Notes: generated from the sequence alone by a model not told the origin. Numbered from the stretch's first letter, positions 46,257 to 57,900 are shown. The stretch: 64,000 nt of DNA from Alternaria dauci (GCF_042100115.1 NC_091276.1:2170001-2234000), one strand, 5' to 3'. A program made the numbers and translations.

Positions 46257-49200
46257 GCTGCTCATCTGCGGCATCCTGACCATCTTCTTCCTCTTCTACT
46301 TCAACCGCCTGTTCGCGACCCTCGTGTCCTACGGCATTCGCGCATACACCTGGCGCACCTTCAATGCCTACATCGACATCACCTCGCTCCAAATCTCCCT
46401 GCTGGGCGGCCGCCTCTTCTTCAAGGACATTCGCTATCATGGCCACAACGAGACGATACTGGTGCATGGCGGATACATCACCTGGAACTATTGGTTGCGG
46501 AGGGTCAAAGATGCCGGCGTATTTACTGACGGCGACCCTTCCTCGGAAGCCGACACTAGTAGCGAGCGCACACCAAGCACGCCCAGGAGCCGGTCTGACA
46601 GTCGAAGTGGAAATGTGGACAAGGCAGAAAAGGGAGGCAAGCAGACGCGGAAAGAGCTGCCATGTCGCTTCTCCATCAAAATTTCTGGCATCGAGGCCTT
46701 CATGTACAACCGGAGCCCTGCGTACGACGGTATCATAGACGCAGTCAAGAAGAAGGCCGAGAGCGCTGCCCAGGATGAGAAATCGCCCGAGGGATCCGTG
46801 ACGGATTACGACAAGACTGAGAAAGACGAGCATCACCGCCACAACAAGCTGAAGAAGCAGCATACGGAGGGCGACAGCAACGCGACCCGACCTGTTACCG
46901 GTCAATCAACCTCGTCAACCCCCAAGAAAGCCGACATACCGGCCTTCCTGAGGCTCCTCCCTGTTCACATCGACATAGTGAAGGGCGCCATCGTCGTCGG
47001 AAATGAGCACACCATGGCCGTTATAACTGCTCAGTTTGAGAAAGCGACCGGTACCATCGATGCGTCTACATGTGGCCCCTTGGACGTTTACCAGCAGCTC
47101 TTCAATTTCCAGGTCACGCATCCCGTCGTTCATATGAAACCTAACCCCGATTACAAGATTGGACAACTCGATTCAGCTGTACAGTACAAGCAAGAAGCAG
47201 CAGGGGGTGTACCAGAAGACTCCATAATCGAGAAGGAGGCACGGCACAGAAGACACTGGCGTTGGCTAAGGAGACTTCCAAACTTGGCTGGCATCTTTTC
47301 CAGAGACTCAGATTCTATCCATACTCACACCAGGTCAGGCACGGCTAACAACACACCTCTGAATTCTCAATGGCATTTCCCCGGTCGCGAACCTTGGAAA
47401 GGTTTGGCAAGGTACCTTGACGATACCACCAACGACGGCCATGGCGAGTGGGATAGCCTCGAATACGCCAAGACGTCGTTGATTGCTGACTGCCCTTGTG
47501 TCAACGTTTCCTTCTACTGGGATGTTCCTGGTCCCGTCCCAAACGATCTCGACCACAGCAGGCACGTCGATCCCGCACGGCCGTACGACATCAACGGAAG
47601 CATTCCGCCCGACTATGGCATGGACATACAAATATTTGGAGGTACTATAAACTACGGACCTTGGGCGGACCGGCATCGCGGCATCTTCCAAAACATGTTC
47701 TTCCCTGGCAACCGTGTGGATGCTGTCCCAGCGACGCCCCTGAAGGCTGGCGACCTCCGTGTGCAGACCGTGTTCAAACTTTTCCTCAGCATCGAAAAAG
47801 ATACCGTGTTGCGCATACCCACCCGCGAACCGTCCAAGGATTGGAAATGGAAGGGAAAAGCACACACGTTGAATGCACGCGAAAAGCCCGGGGACAAGAA
47901 CAAGGGCAAAGCAAAGGCGTACCTCAGAAGGGGAAAGCGAAGAGACAACACTGGTGCGCAGAATGTCCGTCCTTTCGGATGGATTGATGTCAAGATAGCC
48001 GAGCAATCCACCGTCAATTATGTCATGGACATGTATGCCTCGAAACAAGGATACCAGAGCAAAGTGGATGTCGATATCGCCAGTACTGAGATCTCGTCCA
48101 GTGTCAATCACGGTCTGTTGTGGCGTTCTGGCGCTATTGGGGTCGACTGCGACCTTTCTAATCCTCTAGGCTGGAACACTTTGCGGAAATGGCTGTTCAA
48201 CATCAAATGTCAAGATTTGGAGCTGTTCCTCCTCAGAGATCACATGTTCCTAATCATGGACCTTGTCGCTGACTGGGGCTCGGGTCCGCCGCCTGATTAC
48301 TTTCTTTTTGTGCCTTTCCAGTACCTGCTCAGCGTTGACTTCTCCAACTTCAAGTTGTATCTCAACACCAACGACTCCAACATAATAAACAACCCATCTG
48401 ATCTGGAAGACAACAACTTCGTTATCCTGTCTGGTCAGAACTTGCAAGGAGATGTGTCCATACCGCTGGACAAGTTCCGGCCGCTTGAGAATGAAATCAA
48501 GTTTGACGTCAAAGGTCAGAATCTTGGTCTCGAAGTTTTAATGCCTCAGAAGAACACATTGAAGACCTTTGTACAATCGCCAAAAGTAGCTCATCTGGGA
48601 GGGCTTGCCTTGAGCGGGAGTCATACCTTCATGACTGAGACATCGCCCATGAACACCGATAGGCTTTTCATGGACATCCAAGGTCATAAGCTCAACCTTG
48701 AACTATACGGCTGGCTCATACATCACTTCATGAAGATCAAAGACAACTACTTTGGCGATGACATGCACTTCAAGACACTGGAGGAGTTCCAGGGGCTGCC
48801 AAGTACCACTCTAGCAGCAGATGGGACCCAGGCAGACATACAACCAGCCAAGCTTTCGAACGACCTGGATGTGATACTGTGCATCTCTGCGGATGAATCG
48901 TGCGTACTGCTACCTGCCAATCTGTACGCAGCAGAGCGTGGCATCCGAGCCGATCTTCCGTTCGCTTCTGCGGATCTCAGATTTACCAACTACTACATGG
49001 ATCTGATGGTCAATTTTAGTCCTATCAGCATATCCCTCGGAGGCCTAATTCCAGACGCTGAGGTCCCCAACGAATTCACAAGCGGGCCTACCGAGCTCTT
49101 TGTTGACTCAACGATCATCTTTGGACATCGTCTTTTTGGACTACCACCAACCGAGCCGACTTATCTGTGTAGCTGGGAATTTGAAATAGGAAAGATCACC

Positions 49201-52200
49201 GGGGATTGCACATCAGAGTTTGTTGAAACTGCAGCAGGAGCAGCGCGCTCATTTGCTTTCACTCTTGACGACGATGAGAACACTCTGCCTATAGGCGAAA
49301 TTCCGGTCATTCACGATGCGACTTTCTTGAGACTGAAGACACACGATATCAGCGTCTGTGTACACATCGCCCAAGAAGCATTGTTACTCAAGACGAGTCC
49401 CGTCAGTCTCAACTTCAACGATCTCGCTGGAAATACATTCTCTCAGCGACTCAACGTTTTAATACCCGACTTCACGATTAGTGCCGTTCCATCCAAGTCT
49501 GTATCGCATCACCGAGCACACTCCAAGGACAAGGAAACTGTCACTACCCAGGCCTATCTCCAAACGACTGTGTCGTTAAGTCTGTTGACTCGCAAGCTGG
49601 ACTTTTCGCAGGAGCGCGCACAGCAACAGGCTCACATGCGGTTGCACGATAAACGTACTAATCGTATCCGCTTCATGCTTGCTGATGAGCGAGCCTCGTC
49701 TCCACATCAAGACGACACAAATCGACAAAATTTGCGTGCACCAGCGATGCAATATCCGGATGTACCTCATCCGATCTTCCTGTACCAGCCGCCTCACCAT
49801 GCCAGTTCGATCACATCATCTAAGCAGTCCTCGTCTGCTTCATCCTCTAGTGTGCGACGAACGCATCCAGGTGGCAAGCGATCGTCTCCAGCCATGTCAT
49901 TTGCTAGCAGTATCCGATCTGCAGTCAGGCATAAGGCAGACAAGACGACCGTAGGTAGCAGTGATAGTCGGACACTCCTGAGTGGATCCCCAAATCCAAT
50001 GCATACAACTCACCGACCATATTCGCCCGCTAGGAATGATGAGCGAGTGGAGCACGACTGGACGCCCTCATCTGTCGCATTATCTAGCAGCCTCGCCGTA
50101 CCCTACTTTCCGTTCGATCAGGTCGAGCCGGATTTGTCGGATGTTCCTTCCTTTCCTACCATACCTTCTAGCAATCGTTTCCGGGATACTGACGACGTCG
50201 TCTTCAACGATGTGTCAACGAAGCATTTGGATGAGAGCTTCACCCACAGCAGCATACTGATCAGTGCAGAGCCAGGTATACGCGTCTTTTGCACACCGGA
50301 ATTCGTCACATGTGTTTCGAGTCTGCTCGAATTAATTCAACCACGGCGTCCTGAAGATCTTTTGGACGAATTTCAAGTCAACGTCATGACTAAGATCCTT
50401 GAGAACAGGAACCGGCTAGAAGGCAAAGGCAGCTCAGTTGAATTCAGCGTTCGCATACCTTTTACGCACATTCGATTCCAGCACAACTTCCAAGCTCGCT
50501 CCACAAATGAGACGGGGCAGGATCAATATGATGTCATCCTGAACAGGCTTGTGCTGGCAGCGAGGATCAAGAAGTTTCCTGGTGAAAGAGCTGGCGAGAA
50601 CTCACTTTCGTTACATACCACTTTGGGCTCGCTTGGTCTCTCTGTAACCGAGCGCGATCTTGACGACATGGGTGGGGGAGTTGCTATTCAGGCTGAAATC
50701 AGGGACGTTTTGTTGTGGATGTTGCAGAGCAAAGAAACCTCAGTGAACGTCTCTTTTCGGTCATTAGAGAATGCCGTCGCAAGCAAGAAGGTCGAGTACC
50801 TAGCAGCGCTCATCCACCGGACGACACTGTTATCTGAGAAACTGATTACAAGATTCGCTGAAGTTGAGCAAAGACAACAACATCGACTACGCTATCTGGC
50901 CTGGTACCTCACAAGCGTACAAGACCAATATTCAGATCCCGCCTTTCTTACCAAAGCGTCTTATGCCCTTCGGGCGGCTAGAGACCACCTGCGGAGCCAT
51001 GATTCTTGGAAGATTATTTCCCGATTTCGGTATACCTGGCAATGTCTTCCACAAGTCGAGAAAGACGCCATTCTTGGGGATTGTTCGCAGTCTGATGTGG
51101 CATGCCCTGTCAATGCTGAGGAAAAGATCATCGGGATGTGGGACCAGTGGCGTACGTGGGATCTAGCGCATGTGAAGAAGAGCCTTGCGATGAGACTGCT
51201 TTTTGGACATCTCGAAGAGCCGCTCCCAACGCCCGATTCTGCACCTGTCCATGTCGACATCAGGTCAGCAGAGATCAAATTCATCATCGATCCTGGCCCA
51301 AGACAAAGCGAAGTTTCTCTAGGTCTCCTAGCCTTGAATATCGTCTTGATGCCCCCAGCGCAACCTGATGGACTAATGGTGATAGACGCCGGCGCTCTAA
51401 AGAAATCCACAATCGTTCAGATCAGCTCCGGGCATACGTCACTACATGTTCAGTGGGAGATCTGCGAGCTTGCAGAATCACTACTAGAGCTGTTCCAGAA
51501 GGAAAATCCGAGAGCAGCAGAAAAGACGAAGGCGATAACTCCGCCACCAAGACAAACCTCGAAACCCATGTATGACCATGATCTTCAGGTGGTATTTGCG
51601 ACCGACAAGGTCCAGATTACGCTAGATACTATCAACCTTCGAAGCATCAACACAGGCAGAAGCATGCGGTTCTCTTTTCTCGATGCAGATAGTAGAGCAT
51701 CGGAACTTGGGGAGATCATATCCGCTCATCTTCACGTCGACGTCGCTGTGAGTGAGCTGTCCTCTCGTTCGCGAGTCTTGGCCAAAACGCAGTTTGAACA
51801 ACCAAGTATCTACTTTGCTATGGTAGAGCCCGCAGGCGAGAGCAAAACACCGAATGAAATCAAGGTAGCAGCTGCAAGTCGCAAGATTGTCGTGAAGGTG
51901 CAAGAGGACATCTTAGGCCTTATCGAAGTGGCGGATCATGTGCTCAAGGACGAGGCCGCGTATTTCCATCGACAATCCGCAAACATGAAACAATTCACGA
52001 GCACAACCCCGAAGGACGGAAAGCCCGATAAGAGCTCTACTCAGCTTCCCAACATCTCACTTGCACTGTTCATGGACGCATATCAAATCGAGATTGCTGT
52101 TCTTCAGCCTCTTGGATGGTCAATCACAGGCTCGTCCGGACGTATTGCTGTCATCCCAGCATTGAGCAAGCATGTCACCTTGCAGGTGGACTATGATCTC

Positions 52201-55200
52201 GAAGCCAACTTCCATCGGCTATACAGTACGTCGAAAGAAGGCTCACACGTCATCAGCTCGCTTGAGCTGCCTCCTCTCAATGGAAGACTGTCGATTACGC
52301 AGACCGAGAAAGAGACCAAGGTTCTGGCGTCGGGCATCGTCGAAAAGGTACATGTCCAGGCTTCAGAGATTCAGTCCCTCGTTGCGACCATCAACAAACC
52401 GGAGATGTCACATATGTTCCAGGCGGTTAAGGATGATGTTGGGGTTCTGAAGACGCATATTGAGGAGTTGTTCCCAGCCTCAGCAAGCTCGCCAGTAGTC
52501 AAAGCTCCTACGTCTTCACCGGATATCTTGTTCGATGTGCGGATGACGCTGCACGGAATGCACATTTCAGCTAGTGCCCCTGGTCAGCATCCAGACTCGC
52601 CGACAGCAAGTCTCGCGTTCAGGCTGTCCACAGTTCAGCTCAAAGCCACAAACATCGATTCAGACCAGAGTATCATGCTGTATCCCGAAGCCGTGGTGCG
52701 GATTCATGAAATTACCATCGATATGGACCTCAAGGATCAAGACTCGGTTCGTCAATGTGGTAATCTCACGTTTGGAGCTGTTTTCCAGGCAACTACCGAG
52801 AAAGATTCTGAACCTACCCGCAGAGTTTACAGTCTTCGAAGCTCTGGTCTGGAAGTGAACGTCTTCGCAGACACAGCGTCAGCAGTAGTGGACGTGGTGA
52901 ACCATCTCCAGGATAAGATCAAGGATCTAGATCTCTCTAAAGAGAAGAAATATCTACGTCGTCTCCGGCACACGAAAAGCAGAATCTCTCATCAACGCGA
53001 TCGGAGTCTCAAAAGCGATGCGCATCAAGATTCTGACAGTATCAGCTCAGGAGCCCTCTTTACGTCGACGTATGCTTTGGAACTCCTTGACCTACAAGTC
53101 AGCTGGATTGTCGGAAACTCTGTCGCCCCTTTCCCCCGAACTGAGATCCACGATCTTGTGCTTTCTTTCGGAAAAATTGACCTGTCGACACAGAAAGACG
53201 ATGCCGCGCGCTTGATGGTTGAAGATATGCGGTTACAGATGGTGCCGGTATCGGCGAGCAAGAAGGTGCGATCGTCTAACTCAGCATTACTGCCTAAGAT
53301 GGTGTTCAACGTGGCGTATGCGTCCACAAAAGATACGCGCAAACTGGCGTTCTACGCTGCCGGCAAATCACTCGATCTCCAGCTGGACTCGCACTTCGTC
53401 TTACCCGGAAATGTCATCGAGCGGTCTATTGCGCTTGCCGGCAAGAAATTTCGCAAGGCTTCTGCTAACTGGAATATGACACCCACGACCACTGGTGCAC
53501 AACGAAAAAACCCTTTTGGGAACAAACGTCTTGCGTCGCTGACCGCCGATGTCAACTTTGCTGGAGCTGTGGTACATATCCACGGCAGTGACAAAGCGCC
53601 AGTACAAGGCGCTTCCAGTCGGGCCCAGCAAAAGGGACGCTACAGCCAGTTCGTAGGTGACGAGTCGAAGAGCAGTATGGCACTACGAGCTCCAGGCGTG
53701 GCAGTGCGCGTCGAGTATACAGATGACGGAAGCGATCCTTCTCTGAACGCCGAGCTTCGAGTCGATGGATCAACCAACACGTTACTACCGACTGTCGTGC
53801 CTATTATCATCGATATATCGGATAGCATCAAAGCTGTGGTCCGCGAAAAGGATAATGAGGATGAGGCTGCATCACCCGAGCAGTCTCGAGACCAATCAAA
53901 GCCGACTGCCAAGTTGCTCGACGAAGATAACATCATCACTGCAGACCCTACCACCATTCTGGGTAGGACAAGGCTCAACCTAGGACTCCGGATTTGCAAA
54001 CAAGAGTTCAGTCTTAGCTGCCAGCCCATCGCTCGTGTCACAGCAATTGCCAAGATTGAGGATATCTACATTACGGCCAACAGCGTCAAATCTCAAGAGC
54101 ATGGTCACTTCTTTGCTGCATCAGCCACGTTTGAGAAACTCGTGACTACTGTTCGGCACGTATACTCTCGTGAGTCTACGTTTAGTCTGGACATGGAGTC
54201 AATCGTGATTTCCCTGATGAACAGCAAACATCTCAGCGGCACCAGTGGTATCTCGGCGATCCTCAAGATCAACCCGACCGCTCTACAAATCAACGCGCGC
54301 CAACTGCAGGACTTCCTGTTGTTCAGGGAAATCTGGGTGCCGCCAGAAATCCGCCGGTCTTCCAAAGCGTCATCACCGAGCGCCAACTCAGAACCACAGG
54401 AGTTTCTTATACAACGCTATCAGCAAATCGCTGCTGGTACCGCATTTCCTTGGAATGCCAACGTAGCTATTGCGGATGTCAAGGTTGATCTCGACTTGGG
54501 TCAATCGATCGGAAAGTCATGGCTCCACATTCACAACATGTGGGCATCGTCCAAGAAGACTACGACTTCGGAGCAGAATCTATGTATTGGTGTCGAGAAG
54601 ATTGGTGTTGAAAGTACGGGTCGCACGAGTGGCTTCATCGAGCTGCATGAGATCAAAGTACGCACGTCAATTGGGGGGCCATTGCAAGAACCAGGCACTC
54701 GTCAAACACCTCTGATCCAAGCATCAGTTGCCTTCCGCCAGTTGCGTGTAAGGACTGGGTTCGACTTTCAGGCTTTTGTGATGGCAGACATTGCAGACTT
54801 CGGCTTCCTGATGTATAACGTCCGCCCTGAGGGCGACGATGCACAAGATCGACTGGTTGCTATACTTGACGGTGGCAAGATTCACGTATTTTGTCATGCT
54901 ACGAGTGCTGCACAGGGTCTTGCGCTATGGCAAGCGATCGAACGATTGATTCAGGAGAACCAACAGGCGTACAAACAATCTCTCCGAGATATTGAGAAGT
55001 TCCTGCGTCGCAAATCATCGGTGCCTGAGCCATTCACACCACCAGGATCGAGCAGTCAGGTTCTCACAAAGCCGGACAAGGACAACTTCAAAGCACCCAT
55101 CTCACTGCATACTGATGTTATCGTCACATTACGGTCAATCAGATTTGGCGTCTTCCCATCGACATTCATAGACAACCAAGTGCTGATGCTGGAAGCTGGC

Positions 55201-55962
55201 GACATGCAAGCGCGCTTTGCTGTTGCACTCGAGAAAAAGACCAAGATTCATTCTAGTCTCGGCATGACACTTGGTCAACTCTCCGTCGCACTGGCTTCTG
55301 TGCCAACGCCAAAAAAGAGTAAACCCGTGACCGACCTTACAGTTGAAGACGTGTCGGCAAGCGTCAGTTCCGCACGTGGCGGCACAATCTTACGTGTGCC
55401 CAAGGTCATCGCTACAATGCACACCTGGCAAGTACCCAAGGGAACACACATCGACTATCTCTTCCGTAGCTCGCTCGAGGGTAAAGTCGACGTCGGGTGG
55501 AACTACTCCCGTATCTCTTACATTCGCACCATGTGGTCTAACCATTCCCGCACCCTCGCCTCCCGCCTCGGCAAGCCACTTCCAGAATCCAACATCAAGA
55601 TTAGCACGTCCCAAACCCTCCAAGACGATCCCGATGCCCCTACTACCGACCCTAACGCCGCTGATAAGACGGCGATGCCGTCCAACCGCCCCCGCGCTCC
55701 CTCCGTGTCGCAAGATGGTCAGGAGAAAATCACGGCTGTAGTCAATGTTCCACAGTCGCGCTACGAATATACGCCACTGGAGCCGCCGCTGATTGAGACG
55801 CCGCAGCTAAGGGACATGGGTGAGGCGACGCCGCCGTTGGAGTGGATTGGGTTGCACAGAGATCGCCTGCCGAATGTTACGCATCAGATTGTTATTGTTA
55901 CGTTATTGGAAGTTGCGAGGGAGGTAGAGGAAGCCTACGAGAGGATTTTGGGGAGTAGCTGA
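46189..55962 (+). CDS. CSF1: Csf1, bridge-like lipid transfer protein
   Basis: A single uninterrupted frame of 3257 residues. The N-terminus has one membrane anchor (about residues 17-41) followed by RRxYxW-type sequence with ITSLQISLLGGRLFFKDIRY and YITWNYW. This is the start of the Csf1/BLTP1 (KIAA1109, Tweek) family: giant rod proteins with a hydrophobic groove of repeated beta sheets that move phospholipids between membranes. The yeast name comes from cold-sensitive fermentation. The length matches the family (about 3000 residues in fungi). Low-complexity Ser-rich loops (for example residues about 1205-1310) interrupt the groove repeats. No intron was found in 9.8 kb, notable beside heavily spliced neighbours. 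Action at ER contact sites is family knowledge. Confidence 0.92.
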   Translation: MASRIVAEPLDPRDGFNWVFLVELLICGILTIFFLFYFNRLFATLVSYGIRAYTWRTFNAYIDITSLQISLLGGRLFFKDIRYHGHNETILVHGGYITWNYWLRRVKDAGVFTDGDPSSEADTSSERTPSTPRSRSDSRSGNVDKAEKGGKQTRKELPCRFSIKISGIEAFMYNRSPAYDGIIDAVKKKAESAAQDEKSPEGSVTDYDKTEKDEHHRHNKLKKQHTEGDSNATRPVTGQSTSSTPKKADIPAFLRLLPVHIDIVKGAIVVGNEHTMAVITAQFEKATGTIDASTCGPLDVYQQLFNFQVTHPVVHMKPNPDYKIGQLDSAVQYKQEAAGGVPEDSIIEKEARHRRHWRWLRRLPNLAGIFSRDSDSIHTHTRSGTANNTPLNSQWHFPGREPWKGLARYLDDTTNDGHGEWDSLEYAKTSLIADCPCVNVSFYWDVPGPVPNDLDHSRHVDPARPYDINGSIPPDYGMDIQIFGGTINYGPWADRHRGIFQNMFFPGNRVDAVPATPLKAGDLRVQTVFKLFLSIEKDTVLRIPTREPSKDWKWKGKAHTLNAREKPGDKNKGKAKAYLRRGKRRDNTGAQNVRPFGWIDVKIAEQSTVNYVMDMYASKQGYQSKVDVDIASTEISSSVNHGLLWRSGAIGVDCDLSNPLGWNTLRKWLFNIKCQDLELFLLRDHMFLIMDLVADWGSGPPPDYFLFVPFQYLLSVDFSNFKLYLNTNDSNIINNPSDLEDNNFVILSGQNLQGDVSIPLDKFRPLENEIKFDVKGQNLGLEVLMPQKNTLKTFVQSPKVAHLGGLALSGSHTFMTETSPMNTDRLFMDIQGHKLNLELYGWLIHHFMKIKDNYFGDDMHFKTLEEFQGLPSTTLAADGTQADIQPAKLSNDLDVILCISADESCVLLPANLYAAERGIRADLPFASADLRFTNYYMDLMVNFSPISISLGGLIPDAEVPNEFTSGPTELFVDSTIIFGHRLFGLPPTEPTYLCSWEFEIGKITGDCTSEFVETAAGAARSFAFTLDDDENTLPIGEIPVIHDATFLRLKTHDISVCVHIAQEALLLKTSPVSLNFNDLAGNTFSQRLNVLIPDFTISAVPSKSVSHHRAHSKDKETVTTQAYLQTTVSLSLLTRKLDFSQERAQQQAHMRLHDKRTNRIRFMLADERASSPHQDDTNRQNLRAPAMQYPDVPHPIFLYQPPHHASSITSSKQSSSASSSSVRRTHPGGKRSSPAMSFASSIRSAVRHKADKTTVGSSDSRTLLSGSPNPMHTTHRPYSPARNDERVEHDWTPSSVALSSSLAVPYFPFDQVEPDLSDVPSFPTIPSSNRFRDTDDVVFNDVSTKHLDESFTHSSILISAEPGIRVFCTPEFVTCVSSLLELIQPRRPEDLLDEFQVNVMTKILENRNRLEGKGSSVEFSVRIPFTHIRFQHNFQARSTNETGQDQYDVILNRLVLAARIKKFPGERAGENSLSLHTTLGSLGLSVTERDLDDMGGGVAIQAEIRDVLLWMLQSKETSVNVSFRSLENAVASKKVEYLAALIHRTTLLSEKLITRFAEVEQRQQHRLRYLAWYLTSVQDQYSDPAFLTKASYALRAARDHLRSHDSWKIISRFRYTWQCLPQVEKDAILGDCSQSDVACPVNAEEKIIGMWDQWRTWDLAHVKKSLAMRLLFGHLEEPLPTPDSAPVHVDIRSAEIKFIIDPGPRQSEVSLGLLALNIVLMPPAQPDGLMVIDAGALKKSTIVQISSGHTSLHVQWEICELAESLLELFQKENPRAAEKTKAITPPPRQTSKPMYDHDLQVVFATDKVQITLDTINLRSINTGRSMRFSFLDADSRASELGEIISAHLHVDVAVSELSSRSRVLAKTQFEQPSIYFAMVEPAGESKTPNEIKVAAASRKIVVKVQEDILGLIEVADHVLKDEAAYFHRQSANMKQFTSTTPKDGKPDKSSTQLPNISLALFMDAYQIEIAVLQPLGWSITGSSGRIAVIPALSKHVTLQVDYDLEANFHRLYSTSKEGSHVISSLELPPLNGRLSITQTEKETKVLASGIVEKVHVQASEIQSLVATINKPEMSHMFQAVKDDVGVLKTHIEELFPASASSPVVKAPTSSPDILFDVRMTLHGMHISASAPGQHPDSPTASLAFRLSTVQLKATNIDSDQSIMLYPEAVVRIHEITIDMDLKDQDSVRQCGNLTFGAVFQATTEKDSEPTRRVYSLRSSGLEVNVFADTASAVVDVVNHLQDKIKDLDLSKEKKYLRRLRHTKSRISHQRDRSLKSDAHQDSDSISSGALFTSTYALELLDLQVSWIVGNSVAPFPRTEIHDLVLSFGKIDLSTQKDDAARLMVEDMRLQMVPVSASKKVRSSNSALLPKMVFNVAYASTKDTRKLAFYAAGKSLDLQLDSHFVLPGNVIERSIALAGKKFRKASANWNMTPTTTGAQRKNPFGNKRLASLTADVNFAGAVVHIHGSDKAPVQGASSRAQQKGRYSQFVGDESKSSMALRAPGVAVRVEYTDDGSDPSLNAELRVDGSTNTLLPTVVPIIIDISDSIKAVVREKDNEDEAASPEQSRDQSKPTAKLLDEDNIITADPTTILGRTRLNLGLRICKQEFSLSCQPIARVTAIAKIEDIYITANSVKSQEHGHFFAASATFEKLVTTVRHVYSRESTFSLDMESIVISLMNSKHLSGTSGISAILKINPTALQINARQLQDFLLFREIWVPPEIRRSSKASSPSANSEPQEFLIQRYQQIAAGTAFPWNANVAIADVKVDLDLGQSIGKSWLHIHNMWASSKKTTTSEQNLCIGVEKIGVESTGRTSGFIELHEIKVRTSIGGPLQEPGTRQTPLIQASVAFRQLRVRTGFDFQAFVMADIADFGFLMYNVRPEGDDAQDRLVAILDGGKIHVFCHATSAAQGLALWQAIERLIQENQQAYKQSLRDIEKFLRRKSSVPEPFTPPGSSSQVLTKPDKDNFKAPISLHTDVIVTLRSIRFGVFPSTFIDNQVLMLEAGDMQARFAVALEKKTKIHSSLGMTLGQLSVALASVPTPKKSKPVTDLTVEDVSASVSSARGGTILRVPKVIATMHTWQVPKGTHIDYLFRSSLEGKVDVGWNYSRISYIRTMWSNHSRTLASRLGKPLPESNIKISTSQTLQDDPDAPTTDPNAADKTAMPSNRPRAPSVSQDGQEKITAVVNVPQSRYEYTPLEPPLIETPQLRDMGEATPPLEWIGLHRDRLPNVTHQIVIVTLLEVAREVEEAYERILGSS

Positions 55963-56980
55963 GTTGGTGATAAGAAATCAAGAGGTGGGGAGTTGAACGG
56001 AACAAAACAAGCGCGCATGTCCTCGGAGATTAATCGTCTAGCATTATTTGGTAAGGTGTTTAGGGGAAAGGGATTGGTACATTGGGTAAAATGGCGTTTT
56101 GGAAAAAAATCAGTCGGTGAACATATCTGAATCAACATGTATATATTGAATTTCTGTGCCTCTGGGTCTCAAAATGATACCGTCATCCTGAACAAGCAGA
56201 CCGTTTTGGGTGTGCTCAACTAACAACAATGCTGGTTGTTGAGCTATATATGAATCGTATATGGTCATTGGCTATGGTGGCGATGGTGATGCGGTAATAT
56301 TGAGTCGCTCATCGTCTATGGGTTATAGCCGTACCATTATGCTCAACTGAACTTGCTGCTACAAGATCCGTTAGGCACGACTGCGAAAGCCAGAAAGCGC
56401 GAGGGAGACGTGTCGCGTCATGACGTCACGCGCCGATGGCTCGCCAAGCCAACGACGAACCCTCGATCGGCCATCTTTTCTTCTTGACAGCCCCCTCCAT
56501 CCCAACAATCACGCCACCACCTCAGCGACAACCAGATGGATTCAGCTTTTAGATCATCGTAACCTTCGCAGGCAATGCATATGCTACGTTAAGCTATGCA
56601 GATCGCCTGCCCACCTTCTCGTATGGAATCACGAAATCTTGTACCACCTAGAGGCGGATCTCGTGGCGTGAGATGCTCTTCAGTGCAAACCTTTGGGTCT
56701 CCATAGCCCCTATTGTATTAAAAACAGTCCGTCGGATCGGCCCTAAACACCGAGACCACACGACTTCTCAAGTATATCTCGACTTCATCGGAGGAATACA
56801 CCGAAACCAGTCCGCTGCGTCGTTGGAGATTCCATCAGCATTACCAGCTATAAAGAGGTGGCGCCCCCATCCATGGGCTTTGCATCGCAAACCATTGATA
56901 ATCATGTCTGGCGAAACATTAGCAGACAATCGGATGAGATCCTGCTAACAACTATGTTTTCAGAACTCATGGTACAGGAC
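55963..56980. other. Intergenic after CSF1
   Basis: 3' region of CSF1, followed by sequence with short frames and no supported gene. Part of the decayed coding relic described next may begin inside it. Confidence 0.4.
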
Positions 56981-57900
56981 GGAGCCTATGACTTCCACAA
57001 GGCGCTATACCAGATATATGGGCCGTGGACTTGATATGGGTTATGCGACGTACGATCTTGCTGGTACTAAGGGCTGGCTCCAATCTTGCAGACTTCGAAA
57101 TTGCCCTCGACGTTGATCCGGCTGTCACAGCGGATACATGGCGATCGGAAGCCCTCTAAAAGAAGCTCACTATCTTGAAAAAACTGAGAGTATTGGCTCC
57201 TTCTCTCACTGGTGACTTGTAGCGGGATACTATCTCTTGCTGGAATCGGCTAGATGTTAACTTAGGCAGGACTTAGGCTGACGAAGCTCGTGTCAGCGCT
57301 ATTTGGTATCCTCGAATCTTGGCACTACGACTTGCGCTTTGCCGTCTGTCCGGTCTTACGCAAAGACCAATCACAACCTCTTTAGCCTTGTATGATGAGC
57401 CTATCTGGTTCGCGCATGGCGTACAGCCAAGCTGGTCTATTATCGTCGTTTAGAAGTACAGCCCCCCGAATGAGGAGTAAGCAACTGAGCCTCAGACTTT
57501 GACAATATAAGATCACGCTTCGCTTACCTTCGCAGGCCTCGATCCGCTTGGAAACCACTACTGACTTCGGGATCGTGGTTCAATTAGTGGTGTGACTTCA
57601 GGATCTTGCTGCGTTACCACCGCTAATGCTCTTAGCTGCCAAGTTGGCTCAGATCGAGGTTGTGCAGGTGCGCTGACTGGTAATGAACGGCCGCAGGACT
57701 TTAACCTTTGGCTCCTTTCAACTAACAAACTCTTACCACATCTTTGACGCGGCTTTAAACAGGATCGATCAATGCAGCATCCGATCGCGAGGTCTGAACA
57801 TAGCGGATTTCTCTTTTGTGAACAGAACGCATCGCCCAGACCTCGCCTGGCTTCAACAAAACGCGCACACCAGAAGCTTGTCAATAGTCAGAATGCTATA
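56981..57900 (+). pseudogene. Decayed protein-coding relic, possibly F-box-like
   Basis: Protein-like frames in shifting phase, interrupted by stops. From 57043 one frame reads LLVLRAGSNLADFEIALDVD and continues through TWRSEAL, then TAA, KKLTILKKLRVLAPSLTGDL, TAG, and RLDVN before another TAG. From 57683 a second frame gives ALNRIDQCSIRSRGLNIADF and on to about 57900. The Leu-rich wording resembles fungal F-box/LRR-type proteins, but I recognise no exact family. The stops TAA/TAG could derive from CAA/CAG by C-to-T change. Start and end are approximate. Confidence 0.4.

Noticed and set aside
45952..46905. 317-codon open frame on the minus strand
   Set aside because: Opposes the CSF1 start; the GC-rich sequence keeps several frames open. 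The Csf1 frame has the family signature.
47335..48111. 258-codon open frame on the minus strand inside CSF1
   Set aside because: Shadow of a long coding exon; no independent motif.
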